Below are positions 23,092 through 29,828 of a stretch of DNA of 40,003 bases, piece after piece. Made by a program: the position numbers and the translations under genes. Every line of letters begins with the position of its first letter. Positions within the stretch are counted from its first letter, which is position 1. This DNA comes from CAYSUS01 sp964434165 (GTDB taxonomy: Bacteria > Planctomycetota > Planctomycetia > Pirellulales > Thermoguttaceae). The notes beneath the pieces were generated by a model. That model was not told the origin of the DNA and did no database searches. It saw only the letters and a list, made by a program, of their open reading frames with translations. The DNA lies in contig CAYSUS010000067.1 in NCBI GenBank assembly GCA_964434165.1, forward strand, positions 1 through 40,003, given 5' to 3'.

Positions 23092-24513
23092 TCAGACCCA
23101 GATATCGGATGTGCAGTCGCCGTTGGGCAGACGCATCTCGTGGGCCCGCGCCGGTCCGCACGGCTCCCGGCCGAAATCAACGACGAACTCCTCGTTGAGC
23201 GCCAGACCGCCCCGGTCGGTGTCGCAGTCGATCGACAGCAGATACGACCCCTTCTCGGCGATGGCCGGGTAGAACTGGTTGTCCCAACTGCTGAACAGCG
23301 AGTTGGTCACGTACAGCCGCTTGCCGTCGAGGCTGAGCTGGAGCATCTGGGGGCCGCCGACCAGGCGCTTGCCGCGCACGACCGGGGCCTCGCCGAGCGC
23401 TCCGCCCACGCGGACTTTCCCGGCCAGGCGGGGATGGGCCGGATCGCTGACGTCGTACTGGAACACGTCGCCGTGGAGCCAGGTAGAGAAGTAGAGCCAG
23501 CGGTCGTCCATCGAAAGGAGCAGGTCGGTAATCAGCCCGGGCAAGGGCGTGGGCCGACCCTCGGCCTCGACCGGCTCGACGGCAATCACCTTCCTGGCGT
23601 CCCATCGATCCCCGTCCTTGTGCCAGTGCCACATGGTGCTGGAGAACGCCGCGCCCACGTAGCCGTGCGTGCTGTCGGGGTCGTGATGGAATCGGACCTC
23701 AAGCGGCATCCAACCGTCCTCGCCGAGGTCGATGCTCTGGGCGATCCGCGCCTCCTTCCAGTCCCAGAAGTTCAGATGCCGGCCGTACTTGCCCTGCTTG
23801 ACGTCCTCGGGGCTGAAGCCGGGCAGGATGGTCCTGGGCGCGGCCCATTCGCTGGAGACCATCACGTTGTGGCGCGGCTGATACCAGAAATCGTAGTTGT
23901 AGTGCATTCCTTCCCGGCTGTTGGCCCAGGCGCCGACCACGTCGAACTCCTGGTTGAGAAGCAGGAACCCGCCGGGGCCTTCGCCCTGAGCATCGCCGAG
24001 CATGGAGATCATGACGTGCCCGTCGGCCCGGCAGTGCACCGTGTGCGGGGCCGAAAGCCCCGACTTGCCCACGACCTCGCGGGGCTCGATGACCCTCACC
24101 ATCTTCGGCTCGCGCGGGTCCTGCGTGTCGACAATGTGGATGCGGCTCGACCGCAGGCCGGGGATGACCAGGAAGCGGCGGTCGCGCTCGCCGTGGCAGC
24201 TCGCGCAGGCGTTCCAGCCGAAGTGGTGCAGCTCGTCGCCCACGTTGGGCATGGGAAGACGGTGGACGACCTGGCCGAAGCGCTCGGACTTCGGATCGAC
24301 GTCCACGGTCGCCAGGTAGTCAGGCCGCGATCGGCCGGTGCCCACGTAGATCGCCACGACATAGACGAGCTCCTCGCGCGGCGAGCGCATGGCCTCGGCC
24401 GGCGTCGCGAACGTCCGGCAGCAGGCCTGTTCCGCGGCGAAAAGGCGATAAGAAGGAAACGATGCGGCGGCGGCGCTGACGGCCGCGGACTTCAAGAACT
24501 GACGTCGCTGCAT
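23092..24513 (-). CDS. SBP56 family protein (selenium-binding protein / methanethiol oxidase type)
   Basis: The protein has 473 residues, the usual length for the SBP56 family, whose bacterial member MtoX oxidises methanethiol to formaldehyde, H2S and H2O2 with copper. It begins with a Tat signal (QRRQFLKSAAVSAAAASFP), so it acts in the periplasm. Family marks are LPMPNVGDELHHFGWNAC, RIHIVDTQDPREPKMVRVIE, LSAPHTVHCRADGHVMIS, FDVVGAW and the C-terminal LYVTNSLFSSWDNQFYP, HEMRLPNGDCTSDIW. The candidate metal ligands H96/H97, H157/H160 and the cysteines are kept. The CSSC region reads C103-A-S-C106-H107, a formal CXXCH haem motif. It is not a selenoprotein. GGGGGA upstream supports the start. 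The electron acceptor and partner genes are not in the window. Confidence 0.88.
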   Translation of the reverse strand: MQRRQFLKSAAVSAAAASFPSYRLFAAEQACCRTFATPAEAMRSPREELVYVVAIYVGTGRSRPDYLATVDVDPKSERFGQVVHRLPMPNVGDELHHFGWNACASCHGERDRRFLVIPGLRSSRIHIVDTQDPREPKMVRVIEPREVVGKSGLSAPHTVHCRADGHVMISMLGDAQGEGPGGFLLLNQEFDVVGAWANSREGMHYNYDFWYQPRHNVMVSSEWAAPRTILPGFSPEDVKQGKYGRHLNFWDWKEARIAQSIDLGEDGWMPLEVRFHHDPDSTHGYVGAAFSSTMWHWHKDGDRWDARKVIAVEPVEAEGRPTPLPGLITDLLLSMDDRWLYFSTWLHGDVFQYDVSDPAHPRLAGKVRVGGALGEAPVVRGKRLVGGPQMLQLSLDGKRLYVTNSLFSSWDNQFYPAIAEKGSYLLSIDCDTDRGGLALNEEFVVDFGREPCGPARAHEMRLPNGDCTSDIWV

Positions 24514-24778
24514 GGCGAAATCCCCCGTGGGTGTAATCCGATTGGTCCCCTGCGGCCCAATGCCCAGGGATTGTAGGGGGACTGGGGCGCCTTCTGGCGA
24601 GAACCCGCGCGCGGACGCGGCGCGAAACGGCCCTGCGAAGCGACGACAGGGCGACCGCCCACGGGGGCGGAACGGGGCGCTCGGGGCTGGACACTTCGTC
24701 CGGCACGCGATGAACGGCGAGCGGCGCCCGAATCGCCGGCGGCGCCGGGCGAGAGGCCGTCAGGCTGCGATTGGACCT

Positions 24779-25909
24779 CTACAGGCCGGGCACGAGCGCC
24801 GGCCCCTTCTTGGTCAAATCATCGATCATCTTTCCGCCGATCTTCATGGTAGCCTCGACCTTGCTGCCCGATGCCTTGATTTGAATCGAGTTGACCAGCT
24901 CGCGAACCTCGTCGGGCATTTGGCGGCTCTGCTTGCCCAACTCGAGGAAACCGTCGGCCATCTTCTGAATCGACTCGGCTGCCTCGTTGTCCTTGCAGTG
25001 AAGCGTCGCCTCCATCTGCACGTCCGAAGCGAGATCGGCATGGAACGTCACTCCTCGTACCTTCTGCACGGCGTCGGGGGGAATCGCGGCCCCGGGCATG
25101 GGCGGCACATCGGACGGCACCGCCAGCGCCACCGCCACGCACCGCGACCGGTCGAGCCCCTTCATCATATCACGAATCTCGGGGTTCAGGCCGCGCTTGC
25201 GATCGGAATCGAGTGCCCTGCGCACCGTGCCCGTCTCGCCGCCGACGATGGTGCGATTGTCCGGGAAGTGAAGACTCAGCTCGCGGCCGACGTGAATCGT
25301 TGCCCCGCCGATCTCCTCGTCCTGGAATTCCCCTTGTTCCTCCTTGGCGCTTGCCAGCAGCCTCGCCGGGTCGAAATCGCGCCGGCACTGAATCACGAAC
25401 AACGCTTGCTGACGCGCACCCGGCTGCGGCTTGCACATGCCTACGTAAAGCCGGCCGATGTCGTCGAGCTTCATGCCCGTGTCGGCTTCGAGGTCCGACT
25501 GCATGCGCTCGAAGTCGGGCGTGTTGCGCAAGTGCTTCTCGAACACGTCGCTCTGGATCAGGTCCTGCACGTTCACCACCGCGACGACGGAACTGTCGTA
25601 CGGAAGGTATTTCTCCGCCGACGTTCCTCCGCCGCCGCCGACCAGGGCGAGGACGAGCAGGGCGATCATGATCAAGGCCACCGCCGCGACCCCGCCGGTG
25701 ATCAGCGGGAGGTACTTCCCCAGCCCGGCCGATGGCGCCGTGGCGTAGCCGGGCTGGCCCGCCGCGTCGTGCGCGGCACCCGGTGGAGGCGCGCCCCCGC
25801 TTGCCAGCGAGAGGGCCGTGCCACACGACGGGCAAACCACCTGCCCACCGCCAGCCTCGGGAATCGTAAGCAGATTGCCGCAGCTACCACACTTCGCTTG
25901 CATCGCCAT
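24779..25909 (-). CDS. Zinc-ribbon, single-pass membrane protein of unknown function
   Basis: The protein has 376 residues. Residues 7-29 form a small zinc ribbon (C7-G-S-C10 and C26-P-S-C29). Residues 35-65 are flexible and rich in G, A and P. Residues 66-90 are one transmembrane helix (YLPLITGGVAAVALIMIALL). The remaining 280 residues should be periplasmic and look like a folded domain of two related halves (YDSSVVAVVNVQDLIQSDVF and later RSRCVAVALAVPSDV). I do not recognise the family; proteins with an N-terminal ribbon, a helix and such an outer domain are common in planctomycetes. The start at 25909 is chosen because it directly precedes the ribbon and has GGAG nine bases upstream. No operon partner is seen. 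Confidence 0.75.
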   Translation of the reverse strand: MAMQAKCGSCGNLLTIPEAGGGQVVCPSCGTALSLASGGAPPPGAAHDAAGQPGYATAPSAGLGKYLPLITGGVAAVALIMIALLVLALVGGGGGTSAEKYLPYDSSVVAVVNVQDLIQSDVFEKHLRNTPDFERMQSDLEADTGMKLDDIGRLYVGMCKPQPGARQQALFVIQCRRDFDPARLLASAKEEQGEFQDEEIGGATIHVGRELSLHFPDNRTIVGGETGTVRRALDSDRKRGLNPEIRDMMKGLDRSRCVAVALAVPSDVPPMPGAAIPPDAVQKVRGVTFHADLASDVQMEATLHCKDNEAAESIQKMADGFLELGKQSRQMPDEVRELVNSIQIKASGSKVEATMKIGGKMIDDLTKKGPALVPGL

Positions 25910-26241
25910 AGGACATCGCTCCGAGATCGAATTGCTGCTTGATAGGTTCCATTTCTGGCACCGGCGCGCCATGGTCGCCACGGGCCCTGTCGCCGCGTGC
26001 CCTAGCCCCGGGCATCCTTCGCCCCACGACCGCGCGACCGGCGGGGTTCCAGCGGTCAGTCTATCGGCCAGGCAGCCACACACCACCCCCTGGAAGGGAG
26101 ATAGCCGGCCCGCTCCTCGGGCCCTTCACGGTCCCTGGGCGGGGAGTCACCAGTGCATTCGCTGCCGGACCGTAGTTCTTCGGGAACATAGCACACCGGA
26201 CCGAACCCCCCATCAATTATCATGGGGAACTCCGCCAGAGC

Positions 26242-26289
26242 GGGGACAAGCCGTTCGCGCAGCCCCCAATGAACCGGCGGCTTGTCCCC
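26242..26289. repeat. 12-bp perfect inverted repeat with 24-base loop
   Basis: GGGGACAAGCCG (26242-26253) and CGGCTTGTCCCC (26278-26289) are exact reverse complements. The element is in a gene-free region. It could be a structured RNA, a small transposon-derived element or a protein-binding site. Confidence 0.55.
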
Positions 26290-26502
26290 AGCGGTTCCCT
26301 GGACGTTGGCCATTTGCGCGGGAGGGGCCGAACGGTTTAGGCGAACGAGGCCGCTCAAGACGAAACCTCTTCGCTGGCGTGGGGTTCAAACGATAGAGCC
26401 GGCTTCCTCCCGAGACCCTTCGAGCCGGCGGACGCCGCTGGGAGACCCGGCCGACGCCCGCTTGGGCCCCATCGATTTACACCTGGCACCCACCCAACTT
26501 GG

Positions 26503-26524
26503 AGGGGGGTTAAGTTTCCCCCCT
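26503..26524 (+). other. Stable hairpin just before the first Spy-like gene
   Basis: AGGGGGG (26503-26509) and CCCCCCT (26518-26524) pair around TTAAGTTT. It ends 41 bases before the start codon at 26565 and 27 bases before its ribosome binding site. It may be a terminator for upstream transcription or part of the leader of the gene; no T-run follows. Confidence 0.4.
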
Positions 26525-26564
26525 TGGCCATAGATGTGCCTTGATTGAAGAAAGGAAACATGCA

Positions 26565-27203
26565 ATGTTCATGTCGCTGTGCGCTCGGATCCTGTGCCTG
26601 GCCAGTGCGGTCCTCCTCGTCGCGGTCCCGAATGCCTGCGCGCAACAGTCGAAGGAAGATCGGCCCGGTCAGGCCAAACCAATGGTGGTTCGTCGCCAGA
26701 TGCCCGCGCTGCCCGGCTTCTGGCAGTTGCGCCAGGAGCACGTTCGCAAGGACTTGGAGCTGGTGCCAGAGCAGATCGAGAAGCTCGAGAAGCTGGGCAA
26801 GGAGTTTGCCGAGGAGCAGCGCAAGGATTACGCGTCGTATCGCGATTGGGGCAACCTGAGCCAGGAGGAGCGCCAAGCCAAGTACAAAGAACTCCAGGAG
26901 CGCCGCAGGGAGCGCAACAAGGAGTACGTGGAGAAGGTCGAGAAGGTCCTTCTTCCGCATCAACTGGAAGCCCTCAGCGAGATCAACCTGCGGACGGTCG
27001 GCTACCACATGCTGTATCAGCCCAGGATCATTGAAGCGGTCGGCATCACCAAGGAGCAGCAGGCCAAGATCAAGCAGATACGCGAGGAGTGGATGGAGAA
27101 GCAGAAGGAAATGCACAAGGAGATGATGGAAAAGCAATTGAGCGTGCTCAGCAAGGAGCAAGTGCAGAAGCTTAAGGAGCAGCTCAAGACGCGCGGCTAC
27201 TGA
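26565..27203 (+). CDS. Periplasmic Spy/LTXXQ-like helical protein (first of a tandem pair)
   Basis: The protein has 212 residues. Signal peptide: MFMSLCARILCLASAVLLVA, cleavage after ACA near residue 26. The mature part is nearly all helix, rich in E, K, Q and R, with PALPGFWQLRQEHVRKDLEL, VPEQIEKLEKLGKEF, LSQEERQAKYKELQERRRER and LSKEQVQKLKEQL. These L-x-x-E-Q repeats recall Spy/CpxP-type (LTXXQ) periplasmic proteins, which act as chaperones or stress sensors; planctomycetes have large families of such proteins. AAGGA eight bases upstream fixes the start. The next gene is a clear paralogue 20 bases downstream. The chaperone role is inferred from the pattern only. Confidence 0.8.
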   Translation: MFMSLCARILCLASAVLLVAVPNACAQQSKEDRPGQAKPMVVRRQMPALPGFWQLRQEHVRKDLELVPEQIEKLEKLGKEFAEEQRKDYASYRDWGNLSQEERQAKYKELQERRRERNKEYVEKVEKVLLPHQLEALSEINLRTVGYHMLYQPRIIEAVGITKEQQAKIKQIREEWMEKQKEMHKEMMEKQLSVLSKEQVQKLKEQLKTRGY

Positions 27204-27223
27204 TAGAAAGGACCGGTCGTAAG

Positions 27224-27871
27224 ATGGCGCTGTTTCGTCCGGCCGCTCTGGCGGCCTGCGTGGGGATCGTGCTGGTGGGCGGCCGGGCGTGGGGGGAGGA
27301 AGCCCAGGCGAGGATCAAGGTCCGCGCGGGGCAGCCGCGGCACGGCTACCGCGTGGCGCAGCCCGACTTCCCCGCACTCCCCGGCTTCTACATGCTGCGC
27401 ATGGAGAACGTCCAGAAGGAGCTGGAGCTGGCGCCCGAGCAGATCGAGAAGCTCAAGACCCTCGGCCGGGAGTACTACGACGACTTGCGCGCGGATCGGG
27501 AGGCCTGGAAGGACTGGCAGCAGATGACGCCCGAGGAGCGCTCGGCCAAGGCGGCCGAGCAGCGGGAGAAGTACCGCAAGCGCACCGACACGCTCCGCGA
27601 TCAGGTCGAGGAGGTGCTGCTTCCCGGGCAATTGGAGTCGCTCAGGGAGATCAGCTTCCGGGCGGCCGGTCCCGGCGCGCTGGCCAATCCTCGCACCCTC
27701 GAGGAGCTCGGGGTAACCGAGGAGCAGCGGGGACAGCTCGATCAGATCCGCCAGGAGATGTTCGAGCAACTCCAGGAGATTCAGAAGAAGGCCTTTGCGC
27801 GCTCGCTCGAAGTCCTCACGCCCGAGCAGCGCGAGAAGCTCCGCGAGCGCGTCCAGAAGCGGCCCTATTGA
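27224..27871 (+). CDS. Periplasmic Spy/LTXXQ-like helical protein (second of a tandem pair)
   Basis: The protein has 215 residues. Signal peptide: ALFRPAALAACVGIVLVGGR, cleavage near residue 24. It aligns with the protein encoded just upstream over its whole mature length: PALPGFYMLRMENVQKELEL, APEQIEKLKTLGREYYDD, MTPEERSAKAAEQREK, VEEVLLPGQLESLREI and the C-terminal LTPEQREKLRERVQKRPY. The spacing and likeness show a tandem duplication that has since diverged. GAAAGGA lies 12 bases before the ATG, rather far. Co-transcription with the first copy is likely. Function as for the first copy, inferred only. Confidence 0.8.
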   Translation: MALFRPAALAACVGIVLVGGRAWGEEAQARIKVRAGQPRHGYRVAQPDFPALPGFYMLRMENVQKELELAPEQIEKLKTLGREYYDDLRADREAWKDWQQMTPEERSAKAAEQREKYRKRTDTLRDQVEEVLLPGQLESLREISFRAAGPGALANPRTLEELGVTEEQRGQLDQIRQEMFEQLQEIQKKAFARSLEVLTPEQREKLRERVQKRPY

Positions 27872-27922
27872 AGCCGGGTCGGGAACCTCTCGGGTCGAAC
27901 CGCGGCCTTGCCAGGGGGCTGG

Positions 27923-27951
27923 TTGCCCTCGGCAGTCGGGACATCTATAAA
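27923..27951 (+). promoter_or_regulatory. Promoter of the selenocysteine tRNA gene
   Basis: TTGCCC (27923-27928) and TATAAA (27946-27951) are separated by exactly 17 bases. The -10 box ends 25 bases before the first tRNA base, a normal distance for a tRNA promoter. Confidence 0.6.
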
Positions 27952-27976
27952 GGCCGTGGGCAGACGCTGCCCGCGC

Positions 27977-28076
27977 GGAAGTGCTTGTACGCCTGGTGGC
28001 GGCCGCGGTCTTCAAAACCGTTGGGCCGTGCGTGAACCGTGCGGCCGGTGGGTTCGATTCCCATGCACTTCCGCCA
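27977..28076 (+). tRNA. selC: tRNA-Sec (anticodon TCA)
   Basis: The 100-nt sequence, with encoded CCA, folds as a bacterial selenocysteine tRNA. The acceptor stem has 8 bp, GGAAGTGC (27977-27984) with GCACTTCC (28065-28072), then discriminator G28073 and CCA. The anticodon loop CTTCAAA (28010-28016) holds TCA at 28012-28014, closed by GCGGT/ACCGT. The D arm is CGCC-TGGT-GGCG. A long variable arm starts with GGCCG (28024-28028) and closes with CGGCC (28042-28046). The T loop is TTCGATT. The 8-bp acceptor plus 5-bp T stem and the long variable arm separate it from tRNA-Ser and from a suppressor. Its presence means the organism probably reads UGA as selenocysteine; selA, selB and selD are not in this window. 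Confidence 0.93.
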
Positions 28077-28122
28077 TTCTTCTCCCCTCAAGGGCGGCCG
28101 GGGCGTCTCTTGCGGATTCCGA

Positions 28123-28701
28123 TCACTCCGCGAACTCCCCCTTGAGATTCCTCGCCAACAGGCCCAGCATGATCAGCGTCCAGCCGTTGAAGATCATCTC
28201 GATCCCCACGAACAGGCCGATCGCCCACAGCCCGGAGACCGGCCACTGCCGCCAGATGAGAATGCCCAGCAGTAGGGAGACGGCCCCGTGCACCAGGAGC
28301 CAGATCCAGTGAGGCGGCTGCAAGGCGGTCGCCGCGGCCGCGCGCAAGATCCCGCCGAACATCAGGAACAGGGCGATCATCAGTGTGAGGACTTCGGCCC
28401 CGGCCACCGGATTGCTTACGACCAGGAACCCCACGACCAGATACAACAGTCCCGTGAGCAGGTCGATGAAGAACCCGCCCCAGCGCTTGCGCCAGAAGGC
28501 ATAGACGGCCTCGGTGACCCCACCGAAGATCAGCAGCCAACCGAAGATGACGACTGACACGATCGTGGTGAACGTCGCGACCCCCAGCGCGACCAGGCCG
28601 ATCACTACGAGCAGGGCCCCCAGCCCCACGTACCAGGCCCAGCTTGCCCGAAGCTCTTTGAGGGCCGCGACTCCGGCCCCCATCGGCGACATGTCGCTCA
28701 T
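28123..28701 (-). CDS. HdeD family (DUF308) integral membrane protein
   Basis: The protein has 192 residues with six predicted membrane helices, at about 20-40, 44-66, 80-96, 102-120, 131-150 and 156-182. This is the standard size and topology of HdeD. Typical segments are WAWYVGLGALLVVIGLVALG, IFGWLLIFGGVTEAVYAFW and LWAIGLFVGIEMIFNGWTLI. In Escherichia coli HdeD belongs to acid-resistance genes, but its molecular job is unknown and the family is broad. An in-frame ATG upstream would add a hydrophilic extension; AAAGGGG about eight bases before 28701 decides for this start. It points towards the tRNA-Sec gene on the other strand. Confidence 0.88.
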   Translation of the reverse strand: MSDMSPMGAGVAALKELRASWAWYVGLGALLVVIGLVALGVATFTTIVSVVIFGWLLIFGGVTEAVYAFWRKRWGGFFIDLLTGLLYLVVGFLVVSNPVAGAEVLTLMIALFLMFGGILRAAAATALQPPHWIWLLVHGAVSLLLGILIWRQWPVSGLWAIGLFVGIEMIFNGWTLIMLGLLARNLKGEFAE

Positions 28702-28857
28702 CTTGTCCACCCCTTTCCGCCTGAAAGTCGGTTCTCGGGAACGCCCGCGCCACACCCCCCACGGGCGAGGTACGATCGCGCGCTCCATTTGCGCCGGGAT
28801 CATACACGGCACGGGACGGGCTGCCCAGCGGGGGCGGCAGGACGGACCGGCCCACGA

Positions 28858-29787
28858 CTACTCGGCAGAATACGCCTCGTAGAGGGCTACGGCCTTCTCA
28901 TCCGTCAGCCCCCGGCCGATCACCATTCGGCAACGGGCCCGGGCCTTCTCGCCGGCCGCGAGGTCCCGGCCGAACAGCGAGAGGTATAGCGAGCGGTAGC
29001 CTCCGGCCTCGGGCGCGGCCGGATTCCACGGGCTGGAAACGGCGAAGCAGTCCTCGGGCCGGGCCATCAAGACGGCCGTGATGCCGCCCTTCGCGTCGCG
29101 GCGGAGGATCAGCGGCGCGGCCAGCCGTTTCTCCACGTCCCAATCGACCGGGCTGGGCGGCACCTTCCACCGCCCGTCGCGGATCATCTTCACGGCCTTC
29201 TCGTCGCGGGGGAACATCACGTAGCCCCCCCGGGCCTCGGGCGTGCGATCGACCGGCACGAACCGCGGCTTCGCCTTGGGGTCCGTGTTGGGCTCGAGAT
29301 AGACCGCCGCGCGGAACTCCTCGGCGAAGTAGCTGGAGACGAACAGCTCGAAGCCCGGCATGTCCTGCGCCGGCACCACGGCGATCTCCAGATCGATCGT
29401 CTCCGGCCCGGCCAGACGATACACGCCCGTGATCGCCACGGGATGCCCCTTCGCGCTTGGCCAGCGGACCACGACGGCGCCGTCCTCGCGAAGTCTGGAC
29501 GCGGCGGGCCAATCGCGGGCTGCATCGCCGTAGCGCCGGCCCGTCGAGAATACGCGATATGGGCTGAAAACCCCAGGGGGCCGCGTCAGGTCGCTTTCCG
29601 TGGCCGGGTCAACGATTGGGTAAATGCCCTGGAACTTGCCGTCGAGCCTCAGGCGTCCGCGCAGGGAGCCGGTGTCGAACGTGAACAGCCCCTCGCCCGC
29701 GGCGCGGAATTCCGTATGGCCGGGTTCCTGGGCTGGGAGGGTGGCCGCGATCGCAGGCAAGAGGAGCAGCGAGATGGTCCATCGCAT
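28858..29787 (-). CDS. Exported beta-rich protein, function unknown (possible sugar-binding fold)
   Basis: The protein has 309 residues. Signal peptide: MRWTISLLLLPAIAATLPAQ. The mature chain is beta-rich, with segments such as LFTFDTGSLRGRLRLDGKFQ, RVFSTGRRYGDAARDWP, GFELFVSSYFAEEFRAAVYL and a C-terminal GGYRSLYLSLFGRDLAAGEK. The layout recalls the beta-sandwich of aldose epimerase-like or carbohydrate-binding proteins, but I cannot name a family with confidence. GGAGAA before the ATG supports the start. It lies 41 bases downstream of the double-FAD oxidoreductase gene on the same strand, so it probably belongs to the same carbohydrate-related operon. Confidence 0.7.
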   Translation of the reverse strand: MRWTISLLLLPAIAATLPAQEPGHTEFRAAGEGLFTFDTGSLRGRLRLDGKFQGIYPIVDPATESDLTRPPGVFSPYRVFSTGRRYGDAARDWPAASRLREDGAVVVRWPSAKGHPVAITGVYRLAGPETIDLEIAVVPAQDMPGFELFVSSYFAEEFRAAVYLEPNTDPKAKPRFVPVDRTPEARGGYVMFPRDEKAVKMIRDGRWKVPPSPVDWDVEKRLAAPLILRRDAKGGITAVLMARPEDCFAVSSPWNPAAPEAGGYRSLYLSLFGRDLAAGEKARARCRMVIGRGLTDEKAVALYEAYSAE

Positions 29788-29828
29788 GGCAATTCTCCAA
29801 AGCAGGGGCGATTCTCGGATCAGGCTCG

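Larger units (their letters stand above)
25910..26564. other. 655-bp gap between divergent genes, with inverted repeats
   Basis: No convincing gene lies here; the open frames on both strands are not protein-like. It holds the perfect 12-bp inverted repeat at 26242-26289 and the G/C-rich hairpin at 26503-26524. It must also contain the promoters of the divergent zinc-ribbon and Spy-like genes, but I could not pick them out. A remnant of a small non-coding or mobile element is possible. Confidence 0.5.

Noticed and set aside
23092..28076. Functional link between the selenium-binding-family protein and the selenocysteine tRNA
   Set aside because: SBP56 proteins are not selenoproteins and do not need selenocysteine decoding; this gene has no in-frame TGA, and the two lie on opposite strands about 3.5 kb apart.
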